Shown: positions 37,050 to 47,300, counted from the stretch's first letter. The stretch is 64,000 bases of DNA from Snodgrassella alvi_G (GCA_946478525.1 CAMLCH010000002.1:104325-168324); one strand, 5' to 3'. Notes: a model not told the origin generated them from the sequence alone. Program-made: numbers and translations.

Positions 37050-39344
37050 ATGATTTCGGCGCAATTAGAAAAAATTCTGCAACATATTTATGCGGAAGCG
37101 CGCAGCCATTCGTTTGAATATATCGGCGTCGAGCATTTGCTGCTTGGGTTGGTGCAGAAAAGTAAAGAAGTGGCACAAACTTTATCTGCTTTAGGGGTAG
37201 ACAATGGTGTGTTAGTCACACAATTACAACAAAGTATTTTAGCCAATACACCAATTTTATCGGCATCCTCTGAGTCACAAGATGAGTTACAGCCTACAAT
37301 TGGTTTTCAGCGTGTATTACAGCAGGCAATCGTACACGTTCGTGCTGCAGAGGCAAAAGGAGAAGTCAGCCCGGTAGATGTACTGATTGCGATCATGTCG
37401 GAAAAAGACAGTCATGCTGTTTATTTTCTGGAGTTGCAATCAGTTAGCCGTCTGGATGTGTTGCGCTATCTGACATTAGGGAATAATTCTGCTAACAATG
37501 AACATTCTCAAGCAGAAAATGTGGAAAACGAAACGGTTAAAACATCCGCCAAAGCATTAGATCAGTATACGATTAACCTAAATAATGAAGTTATGGCTGG
37601 TCGTATAGATCCATTGATTGGTCGTGGTGAAGAAATGCAACGACTAATCCAGACGCTATGTCGTCGACGTAAAAATAATCCTTTACTAGTTGGAGAGGCT
37701 GGGGTTGGTAAGACTACGCTGGCAGAAGGTCTTGCTTATCAGCTGGTACATGATAAAGTTCCGGAAGCCATTAAAGGTGCGGTTGTCTTTTTGCTGGATA
37801 TGGGCGCATTGTTGGCCGGTACTAAATATCGTGGCGATTTTGAGGCCCGACTAAAAGCTGTAATCAATGAATTAGCTCAATTAGATAAAGCGGTTTTATT
37901 CATCGATGAAATTCATACAATAATAGGTGCAGGCAGTGTTTCTGGGGGCACGATGGATGCTTCTAATTTGCTTAAACCAGCCTTAGCAAAAGGTAATATG
38001 CGCTGTATAGGTGCCACGACTTATCAAGAATACCGTACTATTTTTGATAAAGACCATGCACTTAGCCGACGTTTTCAGAAAATTGATGTTCTCGAACCGA
38101 CTATCCCCGAAACCATTCAGATTTTGCAGGGGCTACGACCAGCTTTTGAGCATTATCATCAGGTGAGATATACCCGTGAAGCTTTAGAGGCTGCTGCTGA
38201 ATTGTCTGCACGTTATATAAATGAACGATTTTTACCAGATAAAGCAATAGATATTATTGATGAAGCTGCTGCGGCGCAAAAAACGCAACCTAAATCAAAA
38301 CAGCGCAAGACTATAGGACGGGCTGAAATCGAAGCAATCGTTGCTCGGGTGGCGCGTATTCCGGAAAAATCTGTTTCCCATGATGATAAACAGGTTTTAC
38401 GCCATTTGGCGGATAATTTAAAAGCAAAAGTTTTTGGTCAGGATCAGGCTATTGATGCTTTAGCTTCGGCTATCAAAATGGCTCGCTCTGGATTAAAACA
38501 GCCGGATAAACCAATTGGAAGTTTTCTGTTTGCCGGACCCACAGGAGTAGGCAAGACTGAAGTCGCCAGACAACTGGCTGCCTTACTTGATCTGCCTTTA
38601 TTGCGCTTTGATATGTCTGAGTATATGGAACGACATGCTGTCTCTCGATTAATAGGCTCTCCGCCGGGCTATGTAGGCTTTGAGCAGGGTGGATTATTAA
38701 CCGAATCTATATCTAAGCAACCGTATTCTGTTTTATTACTGGATGAAATCGAAAAAGCCCACCCTGATATTTTCAACGTATTATTGCAGGTGATGGATTA
38801 TGCCAAACTTACAGACAATAATGGACGTAGTGCAGATTTTCGTAATGTCATATTGATCATGACCACCAACGCAGGTGCATCCGAGCTGGCCAGACCTGAT
38901 TTTGGCTTTACTGGGCAGCGAGCACAAGCTGATAGTATGGCGATTATTGAAAAAAATTTCACCCCAGAATTTCGTAATCGCTTGGATGCCATTATTCCAT
39001 TTGCAGCCCTTAAACAAGAAGTAATTGCAAAAGTTGTCGATAAATTTTTACTGGTATTAGAACAACAACTTTTAGCTAAGCAGGTGGTTGTCCAGTTTAC
39101 GCCGTCTTTGCATCGCTTTTTGGCTGAAAATGGATTTGATGCCACCATGGGTGCCCGTCCGATGCAGCGATTAATTCAGGATCGTATACGTAAAATTCTG
39201 GCTGATGAACTACTGTTTGGACGGTTAAGCGAAGGTGGTGAGGTTACTATTGATTATGATCCAGCATGCGATAAAGTTAATCTGGTTTTTCCCAGCTTGT
39301 CAGCATCTAATCAGGAATCCCAAACAGAGTTAATTGCCGGTTAA
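37050..39344 (+). CDS. clpA: ATP-dependent Clp protease ATP-binding subunit ClpA
   Basis: AAA+ unfoldase that feeds ClpP. It is 764 aa: an N-domain (about 1-145) that docks ClpS, a first AAA module with Walker A GEAGVGKTTLAEG and Walker B VLFIDEIHTIIG, a second module with GPTGVGKTEVAR and LLLDEIEKAHPDIFN, and the Clp-specific C-terminal domain with GARPMQRLIQDRIRK. AGGAG precedes the ATG. No clpP in the window. No clear terminator follows; the next 594 bases contain the sRNA candidate on the other strand. Confidence 0.96.
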   Translation: MISAQLEKILQHIYAEARSHSFEYIGVEHLLLGLVQKSKEVAQTLSALGVDNGVLVTQLQQSILANTPILSASSESQDELQPTIGFQRVLQQAIVHVRAAEAKGEVSPVDVLIAIMSEKDSHAVYFLELQSVSRLDVLRYLTLGNNSANNEHSQAENVENETVKTSAKALDQYTINLNNEVMAGRIDPLIGRGEEMQRLIQTLCRRRKNNPLLVGEAGVGKTTLAEGLAYQLVHDKVPEAIKGAVVFLLDMGALLAGTKYRGDFEARLKAVINELAQLDKAVLFIDEIHTIIGAGSVSGGTMDASNLLKPALAKGNMRCIGATTYQEYRTIFDKDHALSRRFQKIDVLEPTIPETIQILQGLRPAFEHYHQVRYTREALEAAAELSARYINERFLPDKAIDIIDEAAAAQKTQPKSKQRKTIGRAEIEAIVARVARIPEKSVSHDDKQVLRHLADNLKAKVFGQDQAIDALASAIKMARSGLKQPDKPIGSFLFAGPTGVGKTEVARQLAALLDLPLLRFDMSEYMERHAVSRLIGSPPGYVGFEQGGLLTESISKQPYSVLLLDEIEKAHPDIFNVLLQVMDYAKLTDNNGRSADFRNVILIMTTNAGASELARPDFGFTGQRAQADSMAIIEKNFTPEFRNRLDAIIPFAALKQEVIAKVVDKFLLVLEQQLLAKQVVVQFTPSLHRFLAENGFDATMGARPMQRLIQDRIRKILADELLFGRLSEGGEVTIDYDPACDKVNLVFPSLSASNQESQTELIAG

Positions 39345-39715
39345 TTCAAATTGAAAGCGAATTCGAGAATTTATTTGTGTTAGGTTGATGCGAAATTTAA
39401 ATGATTTATATTAATGGAATATAATGAATATTTGCAAATGCATATTGCACTACGCTGATATATTTTTGTCATTTCAATGTAAATAGTATCAGCTGTTTAA
39501 CTTATTTTGTTATGTAATACATTAATGGTTGTAGCTTCGAATAGGGCTTTCCTTAATTATTTGATTATAGCAATACGCTATAGATAAAAAATTATAATTG
39601 CTTTGATATGTTGAGCAGATCGATAGTTATTTGAAAGTACAGAAAATATATTTGATAAATAAAGTAAATAATATTGAATTTTATACTTTAATTGAATTAT
39701 TGCGATATTATAAGG
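39345..39715. other. non-coding region after clpA
   Basis: AT-rich and stop-rich; no gene, repeat or clear clpA terminator supported. A 62-codon plus-strand frame at 39631-39819 runs over the predicted sRNA and has no ribosome site; I regard it as chance. Confidence 0.5.
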
Positions 39716-39742
39716 AAAAAAAAGTGTGGCGGAAAGCCACAC
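39716..39742 (-). terminator. strong intrinsic terminator of the sRNA candidate
   Basis: Perfect 7-bp GC-rich stem (39736-39742 / 39724-39730) with a 5-base loop and an uninterrupted U8 tail on the minus strand. It lies about 200 bases downstream of the eptA-like stop, so it may also end that mRNA. Confidence 0.88.
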
Positions 39743-39777
39743 ATAAACACACACATCAAGAGGAAACCAATCAAAGT
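39716..39777 (-). ncRNA. predicted FNR-controlled small RNA, about 62 nt
   Basis: Predicted from sequence alone. On the minus strand a perfect TATAAT (39789-39784) puts a start at A39777. The transcript would have an unstructured 5' part with UUUCCUCUU (39766-39758), complementary to Shine-Dalgarno-like AAGAGGAAA, and a UG-rich stretch. It ends in a rho-independent terminator GUGUGGC-UUUCC-GCCACAC followed by eight U (39723-39716), a typical Hfq-dependent sRNA end. No ORF is present on this strand between the promoter and terminator. FNR-dependent sRNAs AniS/FnrS are known in Neisseria; homology to them is untested. An alternative is that the hairpin only terminates the eptA-like transcript. 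Confidence 0.65.
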
Positions 39778-39783
39778 AGCTTC

Positions 39784-39824
39784 ATTATAATTTTTTCTAA
39801 AAATTGTGTTTTGATGTAAATCAA
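39784..39824 (-). promoter_or_regulatory. FNR box and -10 element of the predicted sRNA promoter
   Basis: TTGATGTAAATCAA at 39811-39824 matches the FNR consensus TTGAT-N4-ATCAA at all ten positions. Its centre (39817.5) lies 40.5 bases upstream of the start predicted from TATAAT at 39784-39789, the classical class II activator geometry. The box is palindromic, but no plus-strand gene lies within 3.5 kb, so the minus-strand transcript is the likely target. Confidence 0.8.
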
Positions 39825-39938
39825 TAAAGTAATCGTATATTAAGAAAAATTAACATTTGTATAGCTTTTAAAACAATGTTCTGAAAAAATACAATTCAGG
39901 ACATTTTTTAAAATTTTAAAATATTAAGACACGGTCTA

Positions 39939-41522
39939 TTAGCGTAAATCCTGCGGTAGCGGATCATGCTCTAATTGCTGCAACGGTTGTAATTTTTGAC
40001 TCATATTGAGTACCTCCAATTTTTTACTATCCGTATCGCTAAAAAATTGGTCACTGTAAGGTAGTTGTGGACTGCTAATTCCTAGCCAGTTAGCTATACC
40101 ATCAATGAGTTCAAATCCACTGCGACGAGCGGTAATACGTTTGCTAATGTTTCGATCGCTGTTAATGACTACGAATGGAACATGATAATTTTCAATGAAG
40201 CGGTCATTGTGGCGCAAAATACTGCTGGCACGCACTATGCTATTTTTTTCGTAGGTGTCTTTATCGTGGCTTAAACCATGATCACTGAAATAAATTATAC
40301 TGAAAGACTGACCGGTTGTTTGTAAAGCAGAATAGATTTGTTGTAATAAGTTATCTGTTTGTTTGATGGAGTCAATATAGCAATTACTATTATTATTTTC
40401 CACATAGTGCTGTGGTGACTCTTTCAGCCGATTACAAGGATTTGGATGAGAACCCATGGTATGCATAACAATTAATCGGGGTTGTCGTGATGGCAATGGT
40501 CGTTTTAAAACTTCTTGTAATGGTGCTAAGAGTTGGGTGTCAAAAGTTTCATCCCCAAATTCATAACCAGTTTTTTTCAGAAAGATTGTTTGATTGGCCT
40601 GATGGGCGATGGTAGAAATTGAAGTATCATATTGTCCAAGCGCACCCTGATTTGAGAGCCATACCGTTTGCAGGCCAGTTTTTTTGGCTAAAGTAATAAT
40701 ATTGTTTTGGATACTAAAAGATTCACCATGGCTTAAACACAGACCATGTAGTAAAGATATTGGCGTATTTGGTCCAGCAGAGTACATATTATCCATGATT
40801 ATACTGGCATGGGTATCTAAAAAAGGTGTATTCGGATATTTAAAATGATACAAATGAAAATAATCTGCCCGTGCACTTTCACCAATGACCAAAACATAGT
40901 TTTGATATTTGCTCTGCACCTGATCAATTTTCCATTGATCAGGTTTGTTCACATCCTCTTTTAGTTTCTTTAATTCGGCAAAATACGCTCGGGGCTGCAA
41001 ATAAGCATCAGCAAGAAACTCTATTGGCTGCGCACGTAAAGCAAAACCACCAACTGTATAGCCCTTACGCGCTGTTTGTATCGACATGATCAGCAAAGCC
41101 AGCAGTATAGGCAAAGCCCACCAACTTTTCCATTGTGGTTGTGGTTGTTGTCGGCACCAGCGTACTATAATTAGTGGGATCGACGCCAGAAGTAAAGTGG
41201 AAAGACAAGTTTGCCATGATAAACTGCTTATATATTCACTGGCTTCAGAGGCATTGGTACTGATTAACGAAGCCACTATACCGAAACTAGGGCGCCCATA
41301 ATGCGCAGCAGTAGAATGATAAAGCAGAATAACTATAGCGCTAACCCACATGAGCGCGCGCCAACATCGTGGTAGAAAGCGGTGAACTACAATAAATACT
41401 AGCCAGGTTTCAATGATTCGGTTTGGATTGGGCGGATAAGCCAGAGCCAGAATAAGCACAATGCTATTAATAAGCAATAAAATTACAGTGATAACATAGC
41501 TTTGGGTAGAGGATAATTTCAT
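39939..41522 (-). CDS. sulfatase-family phosphoethanolamine transferase-like membrane protein
   Basis: A 527-aa inner-membrane protein of the alkaline-phosphatase/sulfatase fold. About five membrane segments lie within residues 1-165, then a periplasmic catalytic domain begins at VLVIGESARADYFHLY (metal-binding Glu). SAGPNTPISLLHG holds the probable threonine nucleophile; HTMGSHPNPC and YFSDHGLSHD supply zinc ligands. These are features of EptA/CptA/Lpt6-type enzymes that add phosphoethanolamine to lipid A or LOS core. Which acceptor is used cannot be told. It is monocistronic; its 3' end faces the FNR-controlled sRNA candidate. Confidence 0.83.
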   Translation of the reverse strand: MKLSSTQSYVITVILLLINSIVLILALAYPPNPNRIIETWLVFIVVHRFLPRCWRALMWVSAIVILLYHSTAAHYGRPSFGIVASLISTNASEASEYISSLSWQTCLSTLLLASIPLIIVRWCRQQPQPQWKSWWALPILLALLIMSIQTARKGYTVGGFALRAQPIEFLADAYLQPRAYFAELKKLKEDVNKPDQWKIDQVQSKYQNYVLVIGESARADYFHLYHFKYPNTPFLDTHASIIMDNMYSAGPNTPISLLHGLCLSHGESFSIQNNIITLAKKTGLQTVWLSNQGALGQYDTSISTIAHQANQTIFLKKTGYEFGDETFDTQLLAPLQEVLKRPLPSRQPRLIVMHTMGSHPNPCNRLKESPQHYVENNNSNCYIDSIKQTDNLLQQIYSALQTTGQSFSIIYFSDHGLSHDKDTYEKNSIVRASSILRHNDRFIENYHVPFVVINSDRNISKRITARRSGFELIDGIANWLGISSPQLPYSDQFFSDTDSKKLEVLNMSQKLQPLQQLEHDPLPQDLR

Positions 41523-42277
41523 AAATGATAGCTCAAAATACTGCCGAGAAATATAGGATGGAAATATCAGTAAAATATAAGTAGCTGACTTAAACGGTTA
41601 GCAATAATAATACTTATACAAAACAATCATAAATTTTTTTATTGTATCTGATAAAAATAAACTTTTAGATTTATCATTTAAATTAACTAATAAGCTAATA
41701 ATTAAGTCATTGAATTGTAAAATATGGCCGTAAAAATTTAGCTTTAGGACTACAATTTCTGTTAATAATAGCTGTTTTTCATGCCTATCCCTGAACCACT
41801 ACCCATCAACTGAAAAAATATTCAGAAATGTATCACCGTGGAAAATATAGATGAAATAGCCAATTATTTTCTAAAAATTTATCAGGAGAAACAGTATCAG
41901 AAAAACATGCCTGAAACAGACTATTAAATCAATATATACCAATCGATTCGGATGTATTAGCTGGTTTTTGCGGTGATCATTTAAATAAGAATCACCTTAG
42001 ACAAAGTAAAATAAATCAGTTAGTGATACAAAAATTACAACTGCACAACAAATTACTAATTATAAATATGACAATTTTTTACATCAGTATAAACCGACCA
42101 GCGAGTAAGTAATATCAAGAAATAAAATTGTTTATCTGAATCTTTATCATGTAGATAATCTTCTTATCAGTATTAATCTTTACAACAGCCATAGTGTCTG
42201 GTGTACTAACTAAAATATTATTTCCAAAACAATTAAACTGCCTGATTGCACTAAACTTAAAGAAGACACAAAAATAA
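41523..42277. other. long intergenic region with possible gene remnant
   Basis: About 755 bases without an intact gene. Around 41800-42110 (plus strand) broken open stretches are visible: one reads VENIDEIANYFLKIYQEKQ from about 41837, another, in a shifted frame, reads PIDSDVLAGFCGDHLNK and NQLVIQKLQLHNKLL from about 41937 to a stop near 42108. These look like pieces of a small decayed gene that I cannot name. The left 280 bases are featureless AT-rich DNA. Confidence 0.3.
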
Positions 42278-42304
42278 ACCCGCTATTTTAAGTAATAACG
42301 GGTT
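42278..42304 (-). terminator. terminator after the solute-binding protein gene
   Basis: Stem AACCCGCTATT / AATAACGGGTT with one mismatch and a 6-base loop, about 25 bases beyond the gene's stop on the minus strand, AT-rich tail. Confidence 0.7.
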
Positions 42305-42327
42305 GTTACAATTTTTAATTAATAAAT

Positions 42328-43128
42328 TTAATCAGTAAAATATTTAGCATAAATCTTGTCGTACTCGCCGTTAGCACGGATTTTTTTCAATGCTTCATTT
42401 AATAATGTAGCGGTAGCAGTATCATTTTTTCTAACCACAAAGCCATAGTGATCAGTACCGAATTCCGCAACTTTATTAATGGTCACATTACCAATACCAT
42501 TTGCTTTGACATAGTTACTGATCACCGCGCCATCAGAAACCATAGCTTCAACACCACCATTTTGTAATTCTTTAATCGCTAATGGAACAGTATCAAATCG
42601 GGCAATTTTAGGGCTTTGCGCTCCAAGAAGTTGTTGAACTGCTAAATCGCCAGTCTGACCAGTGGCGACAGCAACACGTGTCATATTTTTCAAATCAGCC
42701 AGAGCTGTGAATTTTTTATTGCTTGGTGTCAGGACGACCATTGAAATATCAAAGTACGGATCAGTAAAGCCTAATGTTTGTTTGCGTTCATCAGTAATCG
42801 TTACCCCAGACGCGACAATATCCAAGTCGCCATTATTCAGACTGGTGAATAATCCTTCCCAAGGTTGATCTCTGAACTCTACTTTAAAATTACCGGCTTT
42901 GGCCATAGCATTTATTATGTCAATATCAAAACCAGACAGTTTGCCATCTGCTTCATGTGATTCGAATGGTGCAAATTCCGCATGGGTTCCTACGATGAAT
43001 GTCTTGCTGGCCGCAGGATTCGGTTCGTTAGTTTGGCTTGCGCTGGAAGCAGTGTTATTGTTACCGCCACCGCAAGCTGCCAGTACTGTAAGACACAACA
43101 CTGTGGCTAACCAGGATTTGATTTTCAT
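42328..43128 (-). CDS. amino-acid ABC transporter solute-binding lipoprotein
   Basis: Periplasmic type-3 solute-binding protein of polar amino-acid importers, 266 aa. The signal peptide ends in the lipobox VLAACGGG (Cys19), followed by an Asn/Ser-rich linker. The mature part has VGTHAEFAPFESHEADGKLSGFDIDI, the ligand-binding WEGLFTSLNNGDLDIVASGVTITDERKQTLGFTDPY, and the hinge segment VAVATGQTGDLA. AAGGAG lies 6 bases before the ATG. No permease or ATPase gene is adjacent, so its partners are elsewhere. Ligand may be cystine, glutamine or arginine-like; not decidable. Two strong palindromes lie just upstream. Confidence 0.9.
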   Translation of the reverse strand: MKIKSWLATVLCLTVLAACGGGNNNTASSASQTNEPNPAASKTFIVGTHAEFAPFESHEADGKLSGFDIDIINAMAKAGNFKVEFRDQPWEGLFTSLNNGDLDIVASGVTITDERKQTLGFTDPYFDISMVVLTPSNKKFTALADLKNMTRVAVATGQTGDLAVQQLLGAQSPKIARFDTVPLAIKELQNGGVEAMVSDGAVISNYVKANGIGNVTINKVAEFGTDHYGFVVRKNDTATATLLNEALKKIRANGEYDKIYAKYFTD

Positions 43129-43156
43129 AGTTTACTCCTTGAATTATAAATTTTTG

Positions 43157-43171
43157 TCGACACAGTGTCGA
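43157..43171. promoter_or_regulatory. 15-bp palindrome upstream of the solute-binding protein gene
   Basis: TCGACAC-A-GTGTCGA, perfect 7-bp arms, 29 bases upstream of the start codon. It has the form of a dimeric regulator site. Its right half reads TCGACA on the minus strand, 17 bases from a TATAAT at 43148-43143; that pair looks like a sigma-70 promoter, but its start would fall inside the Shine-Dalgarno, so this is doubtful. Confidence 0.5.
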
Positions 43172-43176
43172 AATGT

Positions 43177-43218
43177 TGAAATAACTATTTCAGTGTGGAC
43201 ACTGAAATAGTTATTTCA
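43177..43218. repeat. perfect 19-bp inverted repeat with 4-base loop
   Basis: Arms 43177-43195 and 43200-43218 pair perfectly (GAAATAACTATTTCAGTG type) around a TGGA loop. There is no T-tract and no gene ending here on either strand, so it is not an ordinary terminator. It sits in the leader or promoter of the minus-strand solute-binding protein gene. Confidence 0.75.
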
Positions 43219-43439
43219 TGTTAGCACACTTAAATAAAAAACTGTGGTGACTATATTATCTTCTTGTAGACAGATTATTTATATCCGTCATCATCATTTG
43301 ATATATATAGTGATAAACCGTCACAATAGAATAGCAAATAGCTGCTTAAGCAGTGTTATAATTGTTTCCTTGAGTAAGTTATAGTTGTCGCCTTAGAGAT
43401 AAAAGTAAATTGTGATAAAGCGACAGAACAGGATTAGAA
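43219..43439. other. intergenic region before panC
   Basis: AT-rich, holds the panC promoter; TTGTTTCCTTGAG...TATAGTTG near 43361-43386 is a loose candidate. Nothing else supported. Confidence 0.35.
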
Positions 43440-44282
43440 ATGCAAATAATATCTACTATTGCCGAATTTCAGAAATGGCGTAGGCAAGTAGGAAATGTGG
43501 CTTTCGTCCCAACAATGGGCAATTTGCACGAAGGTCATCTGTCATTGGTGCGCGAAGCAAAAAAAAATGCAGACGCAGTTGTAGTCAGTATTTTTGTAAA
43601 CAGGATACAGTTTGGTGAGGGCGAAGATTTTGATCAATATCCGCGCACATTACAGGAAGATGCTGAAAAGCTTAAAGAAGTAGGTGCTGATATAGTATTT
43701 GCGCCTGCAGAGCAAGAATTATATCCTGATGGTAAACAACATTATTTTATTGAACCACCACTGTTGCAAAATGATCTGTGTGGTAAAACTCGTCCCGGGC
43801 ATTTTCGTGGTGTAGCCACAGTAGTGACAAAACTATTTAATATTGTTCAGCCAGATGTAGCCTGCTTTGGAAAAAAAGATTATCAGCAATTAGTAATATT
43901 GACTGGTATGGTTCGTGATTTGAATATGAACATCCGCATTGTACCTGTGGCTATCGAACGAGCCGAGGATGGCTTAGCTTTATCCAGTCGCAATGGCTAT
44001 CTTTCCCCAGAGGAACGTTGTCAGGCTCCAGAATTATTTCAAACTTTGCAAACTATGGCAACGCAGATGCAACAAGGGCATACTGATTTTATAGCTTTGG
44101 AAAAGATGGCTACTTCTAAATTAAATCAACAGGGCTGGCAGGTTGATTATATTGAAATACGTCAAGCATTGACACTGGCTAAAGCACAGAAAAGTGATAA
44201 AAATATCGTCATCTTGGCGGCTGCTGTACTAGGACGTACCCGCCTGATTGATAATTTAGAAGTACATTTATTGCACGCGTAA
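43440..44282 (+). CDS. panC: pantoate-beta-alanine ligase
   Basis: Last step of pantothenate synthesis: pantoate, beta-alanine and ATP to pantothenate. It is 280 aa with FVPTMGNLHEGHLSLVREA (HIGH-type motif), the segment VSIFVNRIQFGEGEDFDQYPRTL, and FGKKDYQQL, followed by ALSSRNGYLSPEER (KMSKS-like). The NRxQFGxGEDF variant instead of NPTQF is the neisserial form. An inverted repeat lies between it and ftsK2, 62 bases downstream. Confidence 0.96.
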   Translation: MQIISTIAEFQKWRRQVGNVAFVPTMGNLHEGHLSLVREAKKNADAVVVSIFVNRIQFGEGEDFDQYPRTLQEDAEKLKEVGADIVFAPAEQELYPDGKQHYFIEPPLLQNDLCGKTRPGHFRGVATVVTKLFNIVQPDVACFGKKDYQQLVILTGMVRDLNMNIRIVPVAIERAEDGLALSSRNGYLSPEERCQAPELFQTLQTMATQMQQGHTDFIALEKMATSKLNQQGWQVDYIEIRQALTLAKAQKSDKNIVILAAAVLGRTRLIDNLEVHLLHA

Positions 44283-44289
44283 TGGTATA

Positions 44290-44311
44290 AATCCGGTAAT
44301 AAAACCGGATT
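44290..44311 (+). terminator. hairpin between panC and the second ftsK
   Basis: Stem AATCCGGT / ACCGGATT with a 6-base loop. It lacks a T-tract, so termination may be partial and the two genes may be partly co-transcribed. Confidence 0.5.
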
Positions 44312-44344
44312 GCAGCAAAAATTGCAAAAGGGACGTGAACTCTT

Positions 44345-47300
44345 ATGTTGTGGATTGTATTGATTCTAATTATTGCCTGTATTGCTGCTTTATTCTGGTG
44401 GCGTAGTGTACAAGAACGCAGGTGGCAACAAGAAATGACTTATTTAACCCGGCATGAAAATCATAGCGGGGAAAATATTCATGCAGATAAAACACAACAG
44501 CTAATCCCACATCAAACTGATTTAACAGATGATCAGATATCTGAATCACTTACACAACCTCAGTCTGCAGATTTTAAGCCATCTGAATCCGTCTCTGCAG
44601 ATGCAAAAACAGATGATAATCGTTTTGAAGCAGAAAAGCAGATTTCACCATCAGCTTACAATCCAGAAAATAACGAGGTAATGGACTATACAGCTGAACC
44701 CGCCTTATCTACTACGGCAGAAGTATCACCTCAGATCACAATTACCGAGGCTGCTCCATTGCCCCCCAGAGTTTATACTGATGTTAGTTATGTACAAGTG
44801 AATCAGCTCAATTCTGCTTTGCAGCCATCAGTTGAAGTTGGAGCACATCAATATTCAGCTGAATCTCTTCATCATGCCTCTCTCCAGCAAAGCCATAATC
44901 AGGCTGACAATTTCACCGTTAAGATAACAGAACCGAATAATGTTAATGTTTCCGTAAACATGGAAACTTCTAGTAAGACTGATCCGAGTCCATCAACTGT
45001 CGATCGAGATTTGGCAGTTATTACGCTGGAAGAAGCGACGCGAAGAATAACTAACCCGTCTCAATCTGAAGAAGAACCATATAATCACGAGCAGCTGGAA
45101 GTGGTTCAATTGAATTGGCAGCAAAAACAACAGGCACACAAACAAAAACATCCTCGTCAGTATGTAAATGAAATCACAGTAGATGACCCAATGTTGGCCA
45201 GAGTACGTTCACAAACTAAAGCTGAACAAGAGGCGTTGTTAAAACAACGTGCCTTAAAAAACTATGATCCTGAAGAACTGGAAAGAGCAACACAGCATTC
45301 TCTCGGTCAAGCACTATCTTCGCCTTCCCATTTGGCTAACGTTGTAATGCCTAGAAATTTTACATTACAGCATCATAATGATAAAAATATTATTGATGAA
45401 GAAGACATCAGGTTCAATCTAATGCGTCAGCGACTGGCTCGCCTACGCCAAAATAATACTAATCGGGTTAAAGAAGATTTAAGCTCTATTCCGGTAATTG
45501 CAGAAGAAGAAGTTTTTTCTAATCTGGCTAAAACTGACTCGCCGGTGAATAAACCAAAATTCCAGCGCCCAGTGGTGCGCGAAAGTGTTATACCGGCTGC
45601 AGCGCGCATCGGTGAACAACAAGCCGTACAAGTTATGGTGCCAGCCAGTGATACTGGAACTATAAATCCGGCCAATGATATAGCCTTAGATCGACATGTA
45701 CCTTTATCCACACGCTTTACACCGTTTCGTTCTATACCTGAAGCACATAAACCAAGAGTTGAAGTTGTTCGGTCTGAAACTAGTCAGCCTGAGGCGGCTG
45801 AGAATAATCAAATCAATAATTTTAATCATGAGACAAACCATGTAACAACTAGAAATTCATCAGTTGCGACTGCTAAAAAATTCCAAGAAACGACTACTAA
45901 AGCTGCATATGTCCATGTAGCTTTTCCGCATCCAATCTCAACTGACGAACAGCAATCTGAAAATAGTCGTGATCAAAATGTCTATTCCTCTAACGTTAGC
46001 ACCAATGGTATAGATGACAGTTATACAGGAGCAGAAGAGCATGATATACATTCATCGCAAGCAACGGTGAACTTATCAAATCCTTTTCAGTATATTGAAG
46101 AAGTCAATGAAGTTAAAGCTCAGCCTACTAAACCGATATGGTATTTGGCTGATGATGAAAATGAAATTTTAAATGCAGAAATTGCTGTTTCAGCCGGTCA
46201 GATTGCTCAGCAACTCCAGCAAAACCAGAATCTGAGAGCTGATTTGCGGACAAATCAGTCATTAGATACCAGTTTACCTGATAATTTTACTGTACCGGAC
46301 AATAATCATCTAACGAAAAATAGATTACAACCTCAATTACAGTCTCACAATGCAAACCATCCGCCAGCTATTTCGGTAAATACCTATCAACCGTCAGCAT
46401 TACACCTTATAGCTACCTTACCCAGCTTAGAATTACTGTTACCAGCACACTATGATGCAGCTGCTCTGCAAAGCGAAGAAACTTTGCTGGAAAATGGTAT
46501 AACTATTGAAGAAAAACTAGCCGAATTTAAAGTTAAAGTAAGAGTTGTCGATGCTTTTGCCGGTCCGGTTATTACACGTTATGAAATAGAACCAGCACAA
46601 GGGGTGCGTGGCAGTCAGGTAGTCAATCTAGAAAAAGATTTAGCGCGTAGTTTGGGATTTTCCGCTATTCGTATAGTAGAAACCATACCCGGTAAGACCT
46701 ATATGGGTATTGAGCTGCCTAATCCAAAACGGCAAGTTATCCGTCTTAGTGAAATTTTAACTGCTCCGGTATTTCAGCAGTCTCATTCCAAATTGACATT
46801 GGCTCTGGGACAAGGCATTACCGGTCAGCCAATTGTTACTGATCTGGCTAAAGCGCCTCATTTATTAGTTGCCGGGACAACTGGTTCAGGTAAGTCAGTT
46901 GGCGTTAATGCCATGATTTTATCCCTGCTATTTAAAGCCACACCAGAAGATGTGCGTCTGATTATGATTGACCCAAAAATGCTGGAACTAAGTATTTATG
47001 AAGGTATTCCGCATTTATTGGCACCTGTGGTGACTGATATGAAATTGGCTGCTAATGCACTTACCTGGTGTGTTAATGAAATGGAAAAACGCTACCGGCT
47101 TATGAGTCATATCGGTGTACGTAATTTGGCTGGATTCAATCAAAAAGTAGCCGAAATGGCAGCAGTAGGCAGAAAACTGGTTAATCCGTTTTCATTGAAT
47201 CCAAATGATCCTGAGCCTTTGGAAAAATTACCCTATATTGTGGTAGTGGTGGATGAATTTGCTGATCTGATGATGACTGCGGGTAAAAAAATTGAAGAAT

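Noticed and set aside
39631..39819. 62-codon plus-strand frame after clpA
   Set aside because: Lacks a ribosome site and overlaps the minus-strand sRNA promoter and terminator, which explain the sequence better.
43143..43171. TCGACA-17-TATAAT promoter-like pair before the solute-binding gene
   Set aside because: The predicted start would fall within the Shine-Dalgarno sequence, so it is unlikely to be the working promoter; mentioned only as a possibility.
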